Positions 1 to 9,318 of a stretch of DNA of 64,000 bases are shown here, one piece after another. Source of the stretch: Teichococcus coralli (GTDB lineage Bacteria; Pseudomonadota; Alphaproteobacteria; Acetobacterales; Acetobacteraceae); the NCBI RefSeq assembly GCF_009829925.1, contig NZ_SNVJ01000002.1:287377-351376 (forward strand). Direction: 5' to 3'. The notes beneath the pieces are model-generated. The model had not been told where the DNA came from. It saw nothing but the letters and a program-made list of their open reading frames with translations, and made no database searches. The position numbers and the translations under genes were made by a program. The first letter of the stretch is position 1. Each line of letters opens with the position of its first letter.

Positions 1-24
1 CGCGCCTCCGGGGCCAGGGGGATG

Positions 25-1239
25 TCAGGCGGCGAGCAGCTCGTCGGCGGGCCCGAAGAACTCGTAGTGGATCCGGCCGGCCGGCACGCCGGCCTGCCGC
101 AGCCCGCCCACGAAGGCGGAGAGGAAGGGCCGTGGGCCACACAGGAAGTGGTCGGCCTCGGCGAGCGGCGTGTTGTCGCGCAGCCAATCCATGGTGATGC
201 GCCCCTCCAGGTCGAAGGTGGCGCCCCTCGCGTCCTGTGGCCGCGGGCATTCGTAGAAGGCGACCGTGCGGATGGCGCCGCCCGAGGCGGCGGCCAGCGC
301 CTTCGCCCGCGCGCCGAGGGCGTGCGTCGCACCGGACAGCGTGCCATGCACGAACTGCACAGGCCTCGCCCGGGGCGCCGCCGCAAGGGCTTCCAGCATG
401 CTCATCAGCGGGGTCTGGCCAACGCCGCCGCTCAGCAGCACCACCGGGCGCTCCGCCCCCTCCGGCAGCACGAACTCGCCGGCCGGGGCGGCAACCTTGA
501 GCCGGGCGCCAGGCTGCACCGCATCGTGCAGCCAGTTGGAGGCCAGGCCCATCGGCTCCCGCTTCACGGTGATGCGGTATTGCCGGCTGTCCGGCGCGGA
601 GGAAATGCTGTAGTTGCGCTTCAGCGGCGCATGGCCGGGAACTTCCAGCCAGAAGGTCAGGTACTGACCCGGCCGGTGCCGCAGCACGGCGCCGCCATCG
701 GCGGGGGCCAGGATGAAGGAGGCGATGGTTTCGCTCTCCCGCACCTTCTCCCGCACCACGAAGTCGCGCCAGCCGGCCCAGCCGCCGGGGGCGGCGGCGT
801 GCTCCGCGTAGATCTGCGCCTCACGCCCGATCAGCACATCGGCGAGGAACCAGTAGGCTTCGCCCCAGGCTTCGAGGATCTGCGGCGTCGCCGCATCGCC
901 CAGCACGTCCCGGATGGCGCCGAGCAGCGCCTCGGCCACGTAGGGATAGTGCTCGGGCAGGATGTTCAGCCCGACATGCTTCTGCGCGATCCGCTCCACC
1001 GCCGCGGTCAGCACGCCGAGGTTGTCGATGTTCTGCGCATAAGCCAGCACGGCGTTCGCCAGGGCCTTGGGCTGCGAGCCCGTCTCTCCGTGGTGGGACT
1101 GGTTGAACAGGTCGCGGATCGCCTCGTTCCGGAACATCCGCTCGTACATGCGGCGCGTGATGGCGAGGCCATGGGCCTGCAACGCCGGCACCGTCGCCTT
1201 CACCAGGGAAACCGTCGTGTCGCTGAGCTGGCGGGGCAT
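25..1239 (-). CDS. hmp: Flavohemoprotein, nitric oxide dioxygenase
   Basis: The protein converts NO and O2 to nitrate in the cytoplasm using heme, FAD and NAD(P)H. The N-terminal globin domain carries the distal Tyr (Y32) and proximal heme His (H88 in IAQKH). The FAD-binding RNYS motif lies near residue 208 and the NAD-binding GGVGQTP near 271, giving full family length (404 aa). An ATG at 1251 is also in frame, but it lies inside a palindrome and has no ribosome site. GGAG sits 6 nt before the ATG at 1239, so I chose that start. The gene is divergent from an nsrR-like repressor, which fits NO-induced expression. Confidence 0.95.
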   Translation of the reverse strand: MPRQLSDTTVSLVKATVPALQAHGLAITRRMYERMFRNEAIRDLFNQSHHGETGSQPKALANAVLAYAQNIDNLGVLTAAVERIAQKHVGLNILPEHYPYVAEALLGAIRDVLGDAATPQILEAWGEAYWFLADVLIGREAQIYAEHAAAPGGWAGWRDFVVREKVRESETIASFILAPADGGAVLRHRPGQYLTFWLEVPGHAPLKRNYSISSAPDSRQYRITVKREPMGLASNWLHDAVQPGARLKVAAPAGEFVLPEGAERPVVLLSGGVGQTPLMSMLEALAAAPRARPVQFVHGTLSGATHALGARAKALAAASGGAIRTVAFYECPRPQDARGATFDLEGRITMDWLRDNTPLAEADHFLCGPRPFLSAFVGGLRQAGVPAGRIHYEFFGPADELLAA

Positions 1240-1251
1240 CATCCGCTCCAT

Positions 1252-1274
1252 AAGGTGTATGAACGATGCACCTT
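1252..1274. promoter_or_regulatory. Putative NsrR operator 1 (hmp side)
   Basis: A 23-bp inverted repeat with arms AAGGTGTAT and ATGCACCTT around 5 nt. It resembles the NsrR consensus of two AAGATG-type 11-mers spaced by 1 nt. It lies directly before the hmp start region. NsrR binding is an inference. Confidence 0.7.
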
Positions 1275-1291
1275 ATAGGCACCCTGGCGAA

Positions 1292-1314
1292 AAGATGTAA
1301 AGGCGCTACATCTT
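1292..1314. promoter_or_regulatory. Putative NsrR operator 2 (nsrR side)
   Basis: A 23-bp inverted repeat with perfect 8-bp arms AAGATGTA and TACATCTT, closer to the NsrR consensus than operator 1. It ends 4 nt before the nsrR-like start codon, suggesting autorepression. The centres of the two palindromes are 40 bp apart, so both sites face the same side of the helix. Confidence 0.75.
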
Positions 1315-1318
1315 CTCA

Positions 1319-1780
1319 ATGCGCCTGACCCTGCACACCGATTACGCCCTGCGCGCGCTGATCTATCTCGGCCTGCGGCCGGGGCGCCGCGTCTCCATCC
1401 GGGAGATCGCGGCGGCGCACCGCATTTCGGAAAACCATCTGGTGAAGGTGGTGCACAACCTTGGCCGCGGCGGCTTCATCGAGACGGTGCGCGGGCGCGG
1501 TGGCGGACTGCAACTGGCGCGGCCGCCGGAGCAGATCCGCGTCGGCGACGTGGTGCGCTTCACCGAGGAGGACATGGCGCTGGTGGCCTGCTTCCAGTCG
1601 GCGGAGGGCGCGGGCTGCGCGCTGGTGAATGCCTGCCGGCTGCAATCCCTGCTGGGGGAGGCGCTCGGCGCCTTCATGGCCGTGCTGGACGGCAGGACGC
1701 TGGCCGACCTGCTGGCGCCGCCGAACTGGGCGGCCATGAGCGCGCGGCTGGGCCTGGCAGCGGCCGCGCCCGGCGCCTGA
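1319..1780 (+). CDS. nsrR: Rrf2-family NO-sensing repressor, NsrR-like
   Basis: A 153-aa Rrf2 protein with an N-terminal winged helix (residues 1-60) followed by the GRGGG wing. Three cysteines, C91, C100 and C106, have the 8- and 5-residue spacing of the NsrR iron-sulfur cluster site. NsrR loses repression when NO damages the cluster. Divergence from hmp across two palindromes matches the known NsrR-hmp circuit. No clear ribosome site precedes the ATG; the operator occupies that space, so translation may be weak or nearly leaderless. Confidence 0.9.
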   Translation: MRLTLHTDYALRALIYLGLRPGRRVSIREIAAAHRISENHLVKVVHNLGRGGFIETVRGRGGGLQLARPPEQIRVGDVVRFTEEDMALVACFQSAEGAGCALVNACRLQSLLGEALGAFMAVLDGRTLADLLAPPNWAAMSARLGLAAAAPGA

Positions 1781-1781
1781 A

Positions 1782-1806
1782 GCGGGGAAGGCTGCGCCCT
1801 CCCCGC
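1782..1806. terminator. Hairpin between convergent nsrR and ggt
   Basis: Arms GCGGGGAAGG and CCCTCCCCGC with one mismatch around a 5-nt loop lie between the two convergent stop codons. There is no T tract, but the position suits a bidirectional terminator. Confidence 0.5.
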
Positions 1807-1815
1807 GCCGGACCG

Positions 1816-3405
1816 TCAGTGCGCCGCGATGGCGGCCGACCAGGGCGTCATCACGTCGCTGATGCCGGCGAAGCCTTCGGCCTCCTTCCGGATCAGGTTG
1901 GGGCAGGCGAAGTTCACCGGCAGCACGGCGTGCTCCACCACCGCCAGCCTGCCCTGCGCCTCCAGCGCCGCCAGCACGTCGGCCGGCAGGCGGCGATCGG
2001 CGGTGGCGCCCTCCGGGCCGGAAACATCGATGCGCGGGTGGTGCGCCGCCGCCACCGGGTCCATGCCGAAATCCAGGCTGAAGGCCAGCATCTGGTACAC
2101 CGAGGCCAGGATGCGCCGCCCGCCCGAGGCGCCCAGCGCCATCACCGGCCCTTTCCCGTCCGAGACCGTCACCGGGCACATGTTGCACAGCGGCCGGGCA
2201 CCGGGGCGGATGGCATTGGCCGAGCCCGGCTGCGGGTCGAACCACATCATGCCGTTGTTCATCAGCACGCCCGTGCCCGGAAGCACCACGCGGCTGCCCA
2301 TGGAGGAGAGCAGTGTGGTGGTCATCGCCACCATGTTGCCCGCGGCGTCCACCACCGTCAGGTGGGTGGTGCAGGTCTCGGAGGGCTCGGGCGGGGTGCT
2401 GGCGGCGCCCAGCCCTTCCAGCCGCTCGGCATAGGCGTTGCGCATGGTGCGGGCGAGCGCGCTGAACCAGGCGGCGTCGGGCCTCAAGGGGGCGTCGAAC
2501 CGCGCCATCTCCTCCACCACGCGCGCCAGGGTGGGCGCCGCCGTCAGACCGCCGGCACCTTGCAGGGTGATGCCATCCCGCCAGGGGATCGACAGCGCCG
2601 GCCGGATGCGAGCCTGGCAGTCGCGCAGATCCGCGGCGGAGAGGCGGCCGCCCATCGCCTTCACGTCGGCGGCGATGGAGGCGGCGATCTCGCCTTCGTA
2701 GAAGTCGCGCCAGCCGGCGTCGCGCAGGCGCTCCAGCGTCTCGGGCAGGCGGCCCTGGGTGAAGAAGCCCGGCGCACCCTGGTAGGGGGCGACCGGCGGC
2801 AGCCCGTCCGGCAGGTAGATGCGCGCGCTCTCCGGATAGAGCTTCAGCACCTTGGCGGAGTTCGCCACCTTCAGCGTGGTGTACCAGTCCTGCGCCAGGC
2901 CGCGCCGCGCCAGGGCGATGGCCGGGCCCAGCAGCTCGGCCAGCGGGATGCCGCTGCCGAAGCGCTCGGCCAGGGTGGCGTATCCCGCAACCGAGGACGG
3001 GATGGCGAAGGAGAGCGGGCCATGGATGTTGCGGTCGCCCTCCACCTCCGGCCAGGCGAAGAGGTCCTGCTTCATCCTGCCGGTCATCGGGTAGTCGGCC
3101 GGGTTGCTGGCGGCCGGGGCGACGGGGCCGAAATCCACCAGCTCGGCGTTCGGGCTGCCGGCCTTGTGCACCACCGCGAAGCCGATGCCGCCAAGGCCGG
3201 AGTTCCAGGGTTCCATGCTGGCGAGCGCAAAGGCGGTGGCGACGGCCGCGTCCGCCGCGTTGCCGCCGGCCTCCAGCACCGCCACCCCCGCCTCTGCGGC
3301 CGCCCGGCTCTGGCTGGCGACGATGCCCCGGGCGCCGCGCGCGGCCGGCTTGGTCACCTGCCAGTGCTGGGTGGTGAAGGGCGGCGGCGTGCAGGAGATC
3401 GGCAT
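1816..3405 (-). CDS. ggt: Gamma-glutamyltransferase (Ntn-hydrolase)
   Basis: A 529-aa member of the gamma-glutamyltransferase family, which cleaves or transfers gamma-glutamyl groups from glutathione and related compounds. The autocatalytic and nucleophilic Thr is T346 in CTTHLTVVD, followed downstream by the conserved GTGVLMNNGM segment and the ALGASGG glycine motif. The chosen ATG at 3405 has GAGG 9 nt upstream; the open frame further upstream shows no conservation. I see no N-terminal signal peptide, which is unusual because many bacterial enzymes of this family are periplasmic. It is divergent from malate synthase. Confidence 0.9.
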   Translation of the reverse strand: MPISCTPPPFTTQHWQVTKPAARGARGIVASQSRAAAEAGVAVLEAGGNAADAAVATAFALASMEPWNSGLGGIGFAVVHKAGSPNAELVDFGPVAPAASNPADYPMTGRMKQDLFAWPEVEGDRNIHGPLSFAIPSSVAGYATLAERFGSGIPLAELLGPAIALARRGLAQDWYTTLKVANSAKVLKLYPESARIYLPDGLPPVAPYQGAPGFFTQGRLPETLERLRDAGWRDFYEGEIAASIAADVKAMGGRLSAADLRDCQARIRPALSIPWRDGITLQGAGGLTAAPTLARVVEEMARFDAPLRPDAAWFSALARTMRNAYAERLEGLGAASTPPEPSETCTTHLTVVDAAGNMVAMTTTLLSSMGSRVVLPGTGVLMNNGMMWFDPQPGSANAIRPGARPLCNMCPVTVSDGKGPVMALGASGGRRILASVYQMLAFSLDFGMDPVAAAHHPRIDVSGPEGATADRRLPADVLAALEAQGRLAVVEHAVLPVNFACPNLIRKEAEGFAGISDVMTPWSAAIAAH

Positions 3406-3545
3406 CGGGACGGTCCTCGAACAGCTTCGACGGGCCGAGGGTCCACCCGTTGCGCCGCGACGGCAATCCCCTGCCCGGCCTGCCCCTGTGGCTTCCACCG
3501 CCATTTGCGGGTTAACTGCCGGCCGGATGCGGCAGGGAGAGACCG

Positions 3546-5717
3546 ATGGCCGATAAGCGAAGGACCAGGGCGCTGGACGTGGCACCGCCGCTGAAGGCCT
3601 TCATTGAAGGCGAGGCGCTGCCGGGCACGGGCATCGCGCCGGAAACCTTCTGGGACGCCTACCGCGCCATCCTGGCCGAGATGGCGCCGCGCAACGCCGA
3701 ATTGCTGGCCGAGCGCGACAGGCTGCAGGCCAGGCTCGACGACTGGCACCGCAAGCACCCGGCCAGACCGGTGGATCGCGCCGCCTACCGCGCCTTCCTG
3801 GAGGAGATCGGCTACCTTCTGCCCGATCCCGGCGCGGTCGGTGTCACCACCGCCAATGTGGACCCGGAGATCGCCAGCATCGCCGGACCGCAGCTCGTGG
3901 TGCCGGTGAACAACGCCCGCTACGCGCTGAACGCCGGCAACGCCCGCTGGGGCAGCCTCTATGATGCGCTCTACGGCACCGATGCCATCCCCGAGGACGG
4001 CGACCTGGCGCGGGGCGCAGGGGGCAAGGGCGGCTTCAACCGCGCCCGCGGCGAAAAGGTGATCGCCCGCGCCCGCGCCCTGCTCGACGAGGCCGCGCCG
4101 CTGATCGGCGGCTCCTGGGCGGATGTGGGGGGGCTCAGCGTGGTCGCCGGGGTGCTGGTGGTGGCGCTGATGGAGGGCGGTGCCACGGCGCTGCGGGACT
4201 CCGCGCAGTTCGCGGGCTTCACCGGCACGCCGGAGGCACCCACCGCCATCCTGCTGCGCAACCACGGCCTCCACCTGGAGGTCAAGCTCGACAAGGCGCA
4301 CCCGATCGGCCGCGAGGACCCGGCCGGCATCGCCGACGTGCTGCTGGAATCCGCCGTCTCCACCATCATGGACTGCGAGGATTCGGTCGCCGCGGTGGAT
4401 GCCGAGGACAAGGTGGCGGTCTACCGCGCCTGGCTCGGGCTGATGAGGGGCGACCTGGAGGCCAGCTTCGAGAAGGACGGCCGCACCCTCACCCGTCGCC
4501 TGAACCCGGACCGCAGCTACACCACCCCCGAGGGCGGCACGCTGACGCTGCCTGGCCGCAGCCTGATGCTGGTGCGCAACGTCGGCCACCACATGATGAC
4601 CGACGCCGTGACGCTGGGCGGCAAGGAGACGCCGGAGACCATCCTCGACGCGCTCACCACCGTCGCCATCGCGCTGCACGACATCAAGGGCCGGCGGATG
4701 AACAGCCGCGCCGGCAGCGTCTACATCGTGAAGCCGAAGATGCACGGGCCGAAGGAGGTGGCCTGGGCGGATGAGCTCTTCGGCCGCATCGAGGACGCCT
4801 TCGGCCTGGAGCGGAACACGCTCAAGATGGGCATCATGGACGAGGAGCGACGCACCACCGTCAACCTCCGCGCCTGCATCGCCGCCGCCAAGGGGCGCGT
4901 CGCCTTCATCAACACCGGCTTCCTCGACCGCACCGGCGACGAGATCCACACCGACATGGAAGCCGGCCCGGTGCTGCGCAAGAACGACATGAAGGGCGCC
5001 GCCTGGATCAAGGCCTACGAGGACTGGAACGTCGATGCCGGCCTGGGCTGCGGGCTGCGCGGCAAATCCCAGATCGGCAAGGGCATGTGGGCGGCGCCGG
5101 ACCGGATGGCCGACATGCTGGCGCAGAAGATCGGCCACCCCAGGGCCGGCGCCAGCACCGCCTGGGTGCCCTCCCCCACCGCCGCCACGCTGCACGCGCT
5201 GCACTACCACGCGGTGGACGTCGCCGCCCGGCAGGCCGAGATCGCCAAGGGTGGCCCGCGCGCGAAGCTCGACGACCTGCTGACCATCCCGCTGAGCGAC
5301 AGCAACTGGTCGCCGGCCGACGTGCAGGCGGAACTGGACAACAACTGCCAGGGCATCCTCGGCTATGTCGTGCGCTGGGTGGACCAGGGCGTCGGCTGCT
5401 CGAAGGTGCCGGACATCAATGATATCGGCCTGATGGAGGACCGCGCGACCCTGCGCATCTCCGCCCAGCACATCGCCAACTGGCTGCGCCATGGCATCGT
5501 CAGCGAGTCGCAGGTGCGCGACACGCTGCGCCGCATGGCGGCCGTGGTGGACCAGCAGAACGCCACCGACCCCGCCTACACCCCGATGGCACCCGGCTTC
5601 GAGGGGCCGGCCTTCCAGGCCGCGTGCGACCTCGTCTTCGAGGGCGCGAAGCAGCCCAACGGCTATACCGAGTTCATCCTCCACCGCCGCCGCCGCGAGG
5701 CGAAGCGGGGAAGCTGA
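3546..5717 (+). CDS. glcB: Malate synthase G
   Basis: Condenses glyoxylate and acetyl-CoA to malate in the glyoxylate/glycolate route. The 723-aa length is that of isoform G. The substrate-binding Arg is R344 in [10 protein letters not shown]. The Mg-binding acidic residues lie in GIMDEERR (429-436) and TGDEIHTDM (463-471), and the C-terminal catalytic Asp in [13 protein letters not shown] precedes the ATG at good spacing. No isocitrate lyase or glycolate oxidase gene is adjacent. A perfect 24-bp palindrome follows the stop. Confidence 0.97.
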   Translation: MADKRRTRALDVAPPLKAFIEGEALPGTGIAPETFWDAYRAILAEMAPRNAELLAERDRLQARLDDWHRKHPARPVDRAAYRAFLEEIGYLLPDPGAVGVTTANVDPEIASIAGPQLVVPVNNARYALNAGNARWGSLYDALYGTDAIPEDGDLARGAGGKGGFNRARGEKVIARARALLDEAAPLIGGSWADVGGLSVVAGVLVVALMEGGATALRDSAQFAGFTGTPEAPTAILLRNHGLHLEVKLDKAHPIGREDPAGIADVLLESAVSTIMDCEDSVAAVDAEDKVAVYRAWLGLMRGDLEASFEKDGRTLTRRLNPDRSYTTPEGGTLTLPGRSLMLVRNVGHHMMTDAVTLGGKETPETILDALTTVAIALHDIKGRRMNSRAGSVYIVKPKMHGPKEVAWADELFGRIEDAFGLERNTLKMGIMDEERRTTVNLRACIAAAKGRVAFINTGFLDRTGDEIHTDMEAGPVLRKNDMKGAAWIKAYEDWNVDAGLGCGLRGKSQIGKGMWAAPDRMADMLAQKIGHPRAGASTAWVPSPTAATLHALHYHAVDVAARQAEIAKGGPRAKLDDLLTIPLSDSNWSPADVQAELDNNCQGILGYVVRWVDQGVGCSKVPDINDIGLMEDRATLRISAQHIANWLRHGIVSESQVRDTLRRMAAVVDQQNATDPAYTPMAPGFEGPAFQAACDLVFEGAKQPNGYTEFILHRRRREAKRGS

Positions 5718-5723
5718 CGCGAG

Positions 5724-5747
5724 GCCGGGGGAGGCGCCTCCCCCGGC
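5724..5747. terminator. Perfect 24-bp palindrome after glcB
   Basis: Each half is GCCGGGGGAGGC and its reverse complement, with no spacer. The palindrome starts 7 nt after the glcB stop. As RNA the middle bases would form the loop. There is no T tract. It is probably a transcript-end or stability hairpin; a protein-binding palindrome is also possible. Confidence 0.45.
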
Positions 5748-5860
5748 TCCGCTTCGCTGCCAGGTTCTCGCTGGCGGGGCGGACGGCCATGCCGCCGGCC
5801 CTCTCCCGACCTGATGCGTGGCCGCTTTACTTTCCGCCGGCCCGGGCGGAAGCAGAAGCG

Positions 5861-7123
5861 ATGAACGCTGATGCCAGAGGGGCCGACGCCCCGCGGAGTC
5901 CCGCGCCGGAAGCGCCCCCCGCCGAAGCCGCCGCGCCCAACTGGCAGCGCACCCTGTTCCTGATGATCGGCATCCAGCTCGGCATGAATATGGGCTTCAC
6001 CGTGCTGAGCCCGGTGATGCCGCTCTTCCTGCCCGAGCTGGGAGTGCGCGGGGAGGCGGCGGTCAACATGTGGGCCGGCGTGCTTTCGACGGTGACGCCG
6101 CTGGTCGCCGCCTTCGCCTCCCCGCTCTGGGGCCGGGTGGCGGACCGGCGGGGCCGCAAGCTGATGGTGCTGCGCTCCTGCTTCGCCATCGCCCTCTTCA
6201 TCGGCCTGATGAGCCTGGCCGCCAATGTCTGGCAGTTCATGGGGCTGCGCGCCCTGATGGGCGTCTTCGCCGGGTTCAACGCGGCGACCATCTCGCTGGT
6301 CGCGAGCCAGGTGCCGCCCAATCGCCTGGGCTACTCGCTGGGCTGGCTCAGCACCGGGCAGCTCGTGGGCACGCTGATCGGGCCGCTTCTGGGCGGCTTC
6401 GTCGCCGACGTCACCGGCTCCTACCGGATGCCTTTCGTGTTCACCTCCGGCATATGCGCGCTGTGCGGCGTTCTGGCGCTGGTCCTGGTGAAGGAGCGGT
6501 TCAGCCCGCCCAAGGCGGGTGCCAGCAAGGCGTCGCTGCTCCAGAGCTTCGCGATCCTGGCGCGCTCGCCGGGGCTGCTGCCGCTGTTTGTCGTGCTGCT
6601 GCTCGCGCAGTTCGGCGTGCAGGCGGTGCAGCCGGTGGTGACGCTCTATGTGCAGCAACTGGCCGGCCCGGTGCCCGCCCTGGCCACCCTGGGCGGGCTC
6701 GCCTTTTCCGTGACGGGCGTGGCGGACCTGATCGCCTCCCCCTTCCTGGGCCGCCGGTCGGACGTCCTGGGCTATCGCCGCGTGCTGCTGATCGCTCTGG
6801 GCGGCGCCGCCCTGGCCAGCGCGCCGCAGGCCTTCGTTCCGGACTACTGGAGCTTCGTCGCGGCGCGCTTCGCGCTGGGGCTGTTCATCGGCGGCATCCT
6901 GCCCACCGCCAATGCGCTGGTCGGCCGCCTGGCGCCCGCAGGGGACCGGGGTTCGGTCTATGGCGTCACCGCCTCGGCGATGTTCCTGGGGCAGTCGCTC
7001 GGGCCGCTCTCGGGCGGCGCCATCGCGGCCACGCTGGGCCTGAACTGGGTGTTTCTTGTCACCGCCGTGCTGCTGGCCGCCAATCTCGCATGGGTCTGGG
7101 CCAAGGTGCCGGAGGTGCGGTAG
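5861..7123 (+). CDS. MFS transporter, multidrug-efflux-like
   Basis: A 420-aa inner-membrane secondary transporter with about 12 hydrophobic segments. The MFS signature between helices 2 and 3 is visible as GRVADRRGRK, with a related second-half copy GRRSDVLGYRR. About 35 polar and Ala/Pro-rich residues precede helix 1. The ATG at 5861 was chosen because translation upstream is low-complexity. Sequence character suggests DHA1-type drug/proton antiport, but the substrate cannot be read. It is convergent with the next gene, separated by 13 nt. Confidence 0.85.
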   Translation: MNADARGADAPRSPAPEAPPAEAAAPNWQRTLFLMIGIQLGMNMGFTVLSPVMPLFLPELGVRGEAAVNMWAGVLSTVTPLVAAFASPLWGRVADRRGRKLMVLRSCFAIALFIGLMSLAANVWQFMGLRALMGVFAGFNAATISLVASQVPPNRLGYSLGWLSTGQLVGTLIGPLLGGFVADVTGSYRMPFVFTSGICALCGVLALVLVKERFSPPKAGASKASLLQSFAILARSPGLLPLFVVLLLAQFGVQAVQPVVTLYVQQLAGPVPALATLGGLAFSVTGVADLIASPFLGRRSDVLGYRRVLLIALGGAALASAPQAFVPDYWSFVAARFALGLFIGGILPTANALVGRLAPAGDRGSVYGVTASAMFLGQSLGPLSGGAIAATLGLNWVFLVTAVLLAANLAWVWAKVPEVR

Positions 7124-7136
7124 GCGGAGGGGGGCC

Positions 7137-7703
7137 TCAGCGCGGCGGCGTGTCGCCCAGCCGCTTCTGCAGCAGCACGAGGTCGAGCCACTGGCCGAAC
7201 TTGCAGCCGACCTGCGGCATCAGGGCGACGCGCTGGAAGCCGAGCTTCTCGTGCATCCGCAACGAGGGCGCGTTCGCCGCGTCCACCGACGCCACCATCA
7301 CATGCTTGTCGAGCATGCGCGCCTCATGCTCCAGCGCCGTGACAAGCGCGCAGCCCACGCCTCGTCCCCGCGTATCCGTGCGGATATGCACGGAATGCTC
7401 GACGGTATGGCGGAAACCGGGCCAGTTGCCCCGGAACTCGGCGAAGCTGGCGAAGCCGAGCACGTCGCTGTCGTGGCACCCGAGCGCCACCAGCACCGGG
7501 AAGCCTCGCGCGCGGCGCTGGCGCCACCATTGGAGGCGCTGCTCCAGCGTCTCGGGCTGCTCGGTGTAGACCGCGGTGCTGGTGGCCACCACCTCGTTGA
7601 AGATGGCGCTGATGCCCGCCAGGTGCCCCTCGCCCGCCGGGCAGATCGTCACGGCGGGGAAGGTGGCCGACAGAAGGTGCGAGTCCAGTCCGCCGGCCAG
7701 CAT
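7137..7703 (-). CDS. GNAT N-acetyltransferase, PAT/MddA-like
   Basis: A 188-aa GNAT protein of the phosphinothricin/methionine-sulfoximine acetyltransferase group. Visible marks are FNEVVATSTAVY near the N terminus, TVEHSVHI, the acetyl-CoA loop RGRGVGCAL, and the C-terminal FGQWLDLVLLQK typical of this group. It would acetylate an amino group of a small amino-acid-like compound with acetyl-CoA. Its start lies 1 nt after the stop of the upstream M20 hydrolase, so the two are translationally coupled. A paralogue is at 31131. Confidence 0.85.
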   Translation of the reverse strand: MLAGGLDSHLLSATFPAVTICPAGEGHLAGISAIFNEVVATSTAVYTEQPETLEQRLQWWRQRRARGFPVLVALGCHDSDVLGFASFAEFRGNWPGFRHTVEHSVHIRTDTRGRGVGCALVTALEHEARMLDKHVMVASVDAANAPSLRMHEKLGFQRVALMPQVGCKFGQWLDLVLLQKRLGDTPPR

Positions 7704-7704
7704 G

Positions 7705-9147
7705 TCAGGCGCTCCGGGCCGCGCGCAGCGGTGGCGCCTTCACCTCGGGCGGAATGGGGCAGGTGTAAGGCTTGCCGCCGGTGCGGCGCTGCAGCTCGGC
7801 CTTGGCGCGGGCCAGCAGCTCGGGGTCGCGCATGGCGTCGAGCGCCGTGGCGGCCATCGCCTTGGCGGCGTGCAGCATGCCCTTGTGCGCCGCCGGGCTC
7901 TTGCCCTGCGCCACCATCTGCCAGGTGTGGAAGGGGGTGCCGATGGCGTAGTTGGCGCCCCAGCACTGCACCGTCGGCACGATGCGGGAAACGTCGCCCA
8001 CGTCGGTCGAGCCGGCGTTGAAGCGCGAGGTGCCGTCGAAGGGCAGAATCTCCTCCGGCAGGGCCTGCGCGCCGGTCTCGGGCGGGGCGCCAAAGCTTTC
8101 CACCCCGCTTTCGATGTCCTCCGGCGTCAGGCTGGCGCGGATCGCCTCGGCGAAGGCGAGGTCCGCGGCGTCGAAGCGCGGCGCGCCGATGCGGCGGAGG
8201 TTTTCGTGCATCGTCATCTCCAGGACCGTGTTGGGCACCACCTCGGAACAGGCCTTGTCGATGCTGACGGTGAGCTGCGTCTCCGTCATGTGCGCCGCCC
8301 CCTCGGCGCAGCGGCGGACGCGGGCGAACAGCGACTCCGCCTGCGCCACCTTCGGCGCGCGGATGAGGTAGAGCACCTCGGCCTGCGCCTGCACCACGTT
8401 GGGCGAGACGCCGCCGGCATCGGTGATGGCGTAGTGCACCCGCCAGTCCGAGGGGATATGCTCGCGCAGGTAGTTCACGCCCATGTTCATGATCTCGACG
8501 GCGTCGAGCGCCGAGCGGCCGAGATGCGGGCTGCCCGCGGCATGGGCGGGGCGGCCCTTGAAGCGGAAATAGACCTGGAAATTGGCCAGCGTGAGGCTGG
8601 ACATCACGCCGGCATAGGTACCGGGATGCCAGCAGATGGCGGCATCCAGGTCGTTGAAGGCCCCTTCGCGCGCCATGAAGGTCTTGCCCGAGCCGCCTTC
8701 CTCGCCAGGGCAGCCGTAGTAGCGGATGGTGCCGGGGCGGCCCTCGGCGGCCAGGCTGTCGCGGGCCGCGACGGCGGCCAGCATCGCGCCGGCGCCGAGC
8801 AGGTTGTGGCCGCAGCCATGGCCGCTGCCGCCCGGCTCCAGCGGCGCGGCTTCGGCCGAGCCGGCCTGCTGCGAGAGGCCCGCCAGCGCGTCGAACTCGC
8901 CGAGGAAGCCGATCACCGGGCCGCCCTCGCCCGCCTCGGCCATGAAGGCGGTGGGCAGGCCGGCGACGCTGCGGGTGATGCGGAAGCCCTCGGCCTCCAA
9001 TGTGGCGATCTGCGCCGCGACGGAACGGTGCTCGGCGAAGCGCAGCTCGGCGAAACCCCAGATGGTGTCCGCCAGCGCGGTGTAGGCCGGCCCCTTGGTG
9101 TCGATCTGCGAGGAAAGGGCATCGATATTGAGCGAATCGTTGCGCAT
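7705..9147 (-). CDS. M20 amidohydrolase, AbgB-like
   Basis: A 480-aa zinc hydrolase closely matching the length and motifs of AbgB, the p-aminobenzoyl-glutamate hydrolase subunit. Metal-site motifs are GHGCGHNLLG and GCPGEEGGSGK, with the dimerisation-domain GRPAHAAGSP and a C-terminal HTWQMVAQGK segment. It should cleave an N-acyl or aryl amide bond of an amino acid in the cytoplasm. No AbgA partner or AbgT transporter is adjacent; instead it is coupled to a GNAT acetyltransferase, suggesting acylation and deacylation of related substrates. Confidence 0.85.
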   Translation of the reverse strand: MRNDSLNIDALSSQIDTKGPAYTALADTIWGFAELRFAEHRSVAAQIATLEAEGFRITRSVAGLPTAFMAEAGEGGPVIGFLGEFDALAGLSQQAGSAEAAPLEPGGSGHGCGHNLLGAGAMLAAVAARDSLAAEGRPGTIRYYGCPGEEGGSGKTFMAREGAFNDLDAAICWHPGTYAGVMSSLTLANFQVYFRFKGRPAHAAGSPHLGRSALDAVEIMNMGVNYLREHIPSDWRVHYAITDAGGVSPNVVQAQAEVLYLIRAPKVAQAESLFARVRRCAEGAAHMTETQLTVSIDKACSEVVPNTVLEMTMHENLRRIGAPRFDAADLAFAEAIRASLTPEDIESGVESFGAPPETGAQALPEEILPFDGTSRFNAGSTDVGDVSRIVPTVQCWGANYAIGTPFHTWQMVAQGKSPAAHKGMLHAAKAMAATALDAMRDPELLARAKAELQRRTGGKPYTCPIPPEVKAPPLRAARSA

Positions 9148-9318
9148 CGCGGCCTGTCGTGTTGCAGCCGGATTAATCTACACGTCCGGCGGATTTACGA
9201 AAGCTCAACCATACCGCGAAGCACGGCGCGGCGGGACCGCCCCAGATCGTCGTCCGGCAACTCCCAGCCCGCGCAATCCGTTCTGCATTCCTGGTTTGCG
9301 GCAGAGGGCGGAGGCGGC

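Noticed and set aside
7137..7703. A dedicated herbicide (phosphinothricin) resistance gene
   Set aside because: The PAT/MddA family is widespread and mostly acts on methionine sulfoximine/sulfone and other amino-acid analogues. The sequence alone does not show phosphinothricin as the natural substrate.
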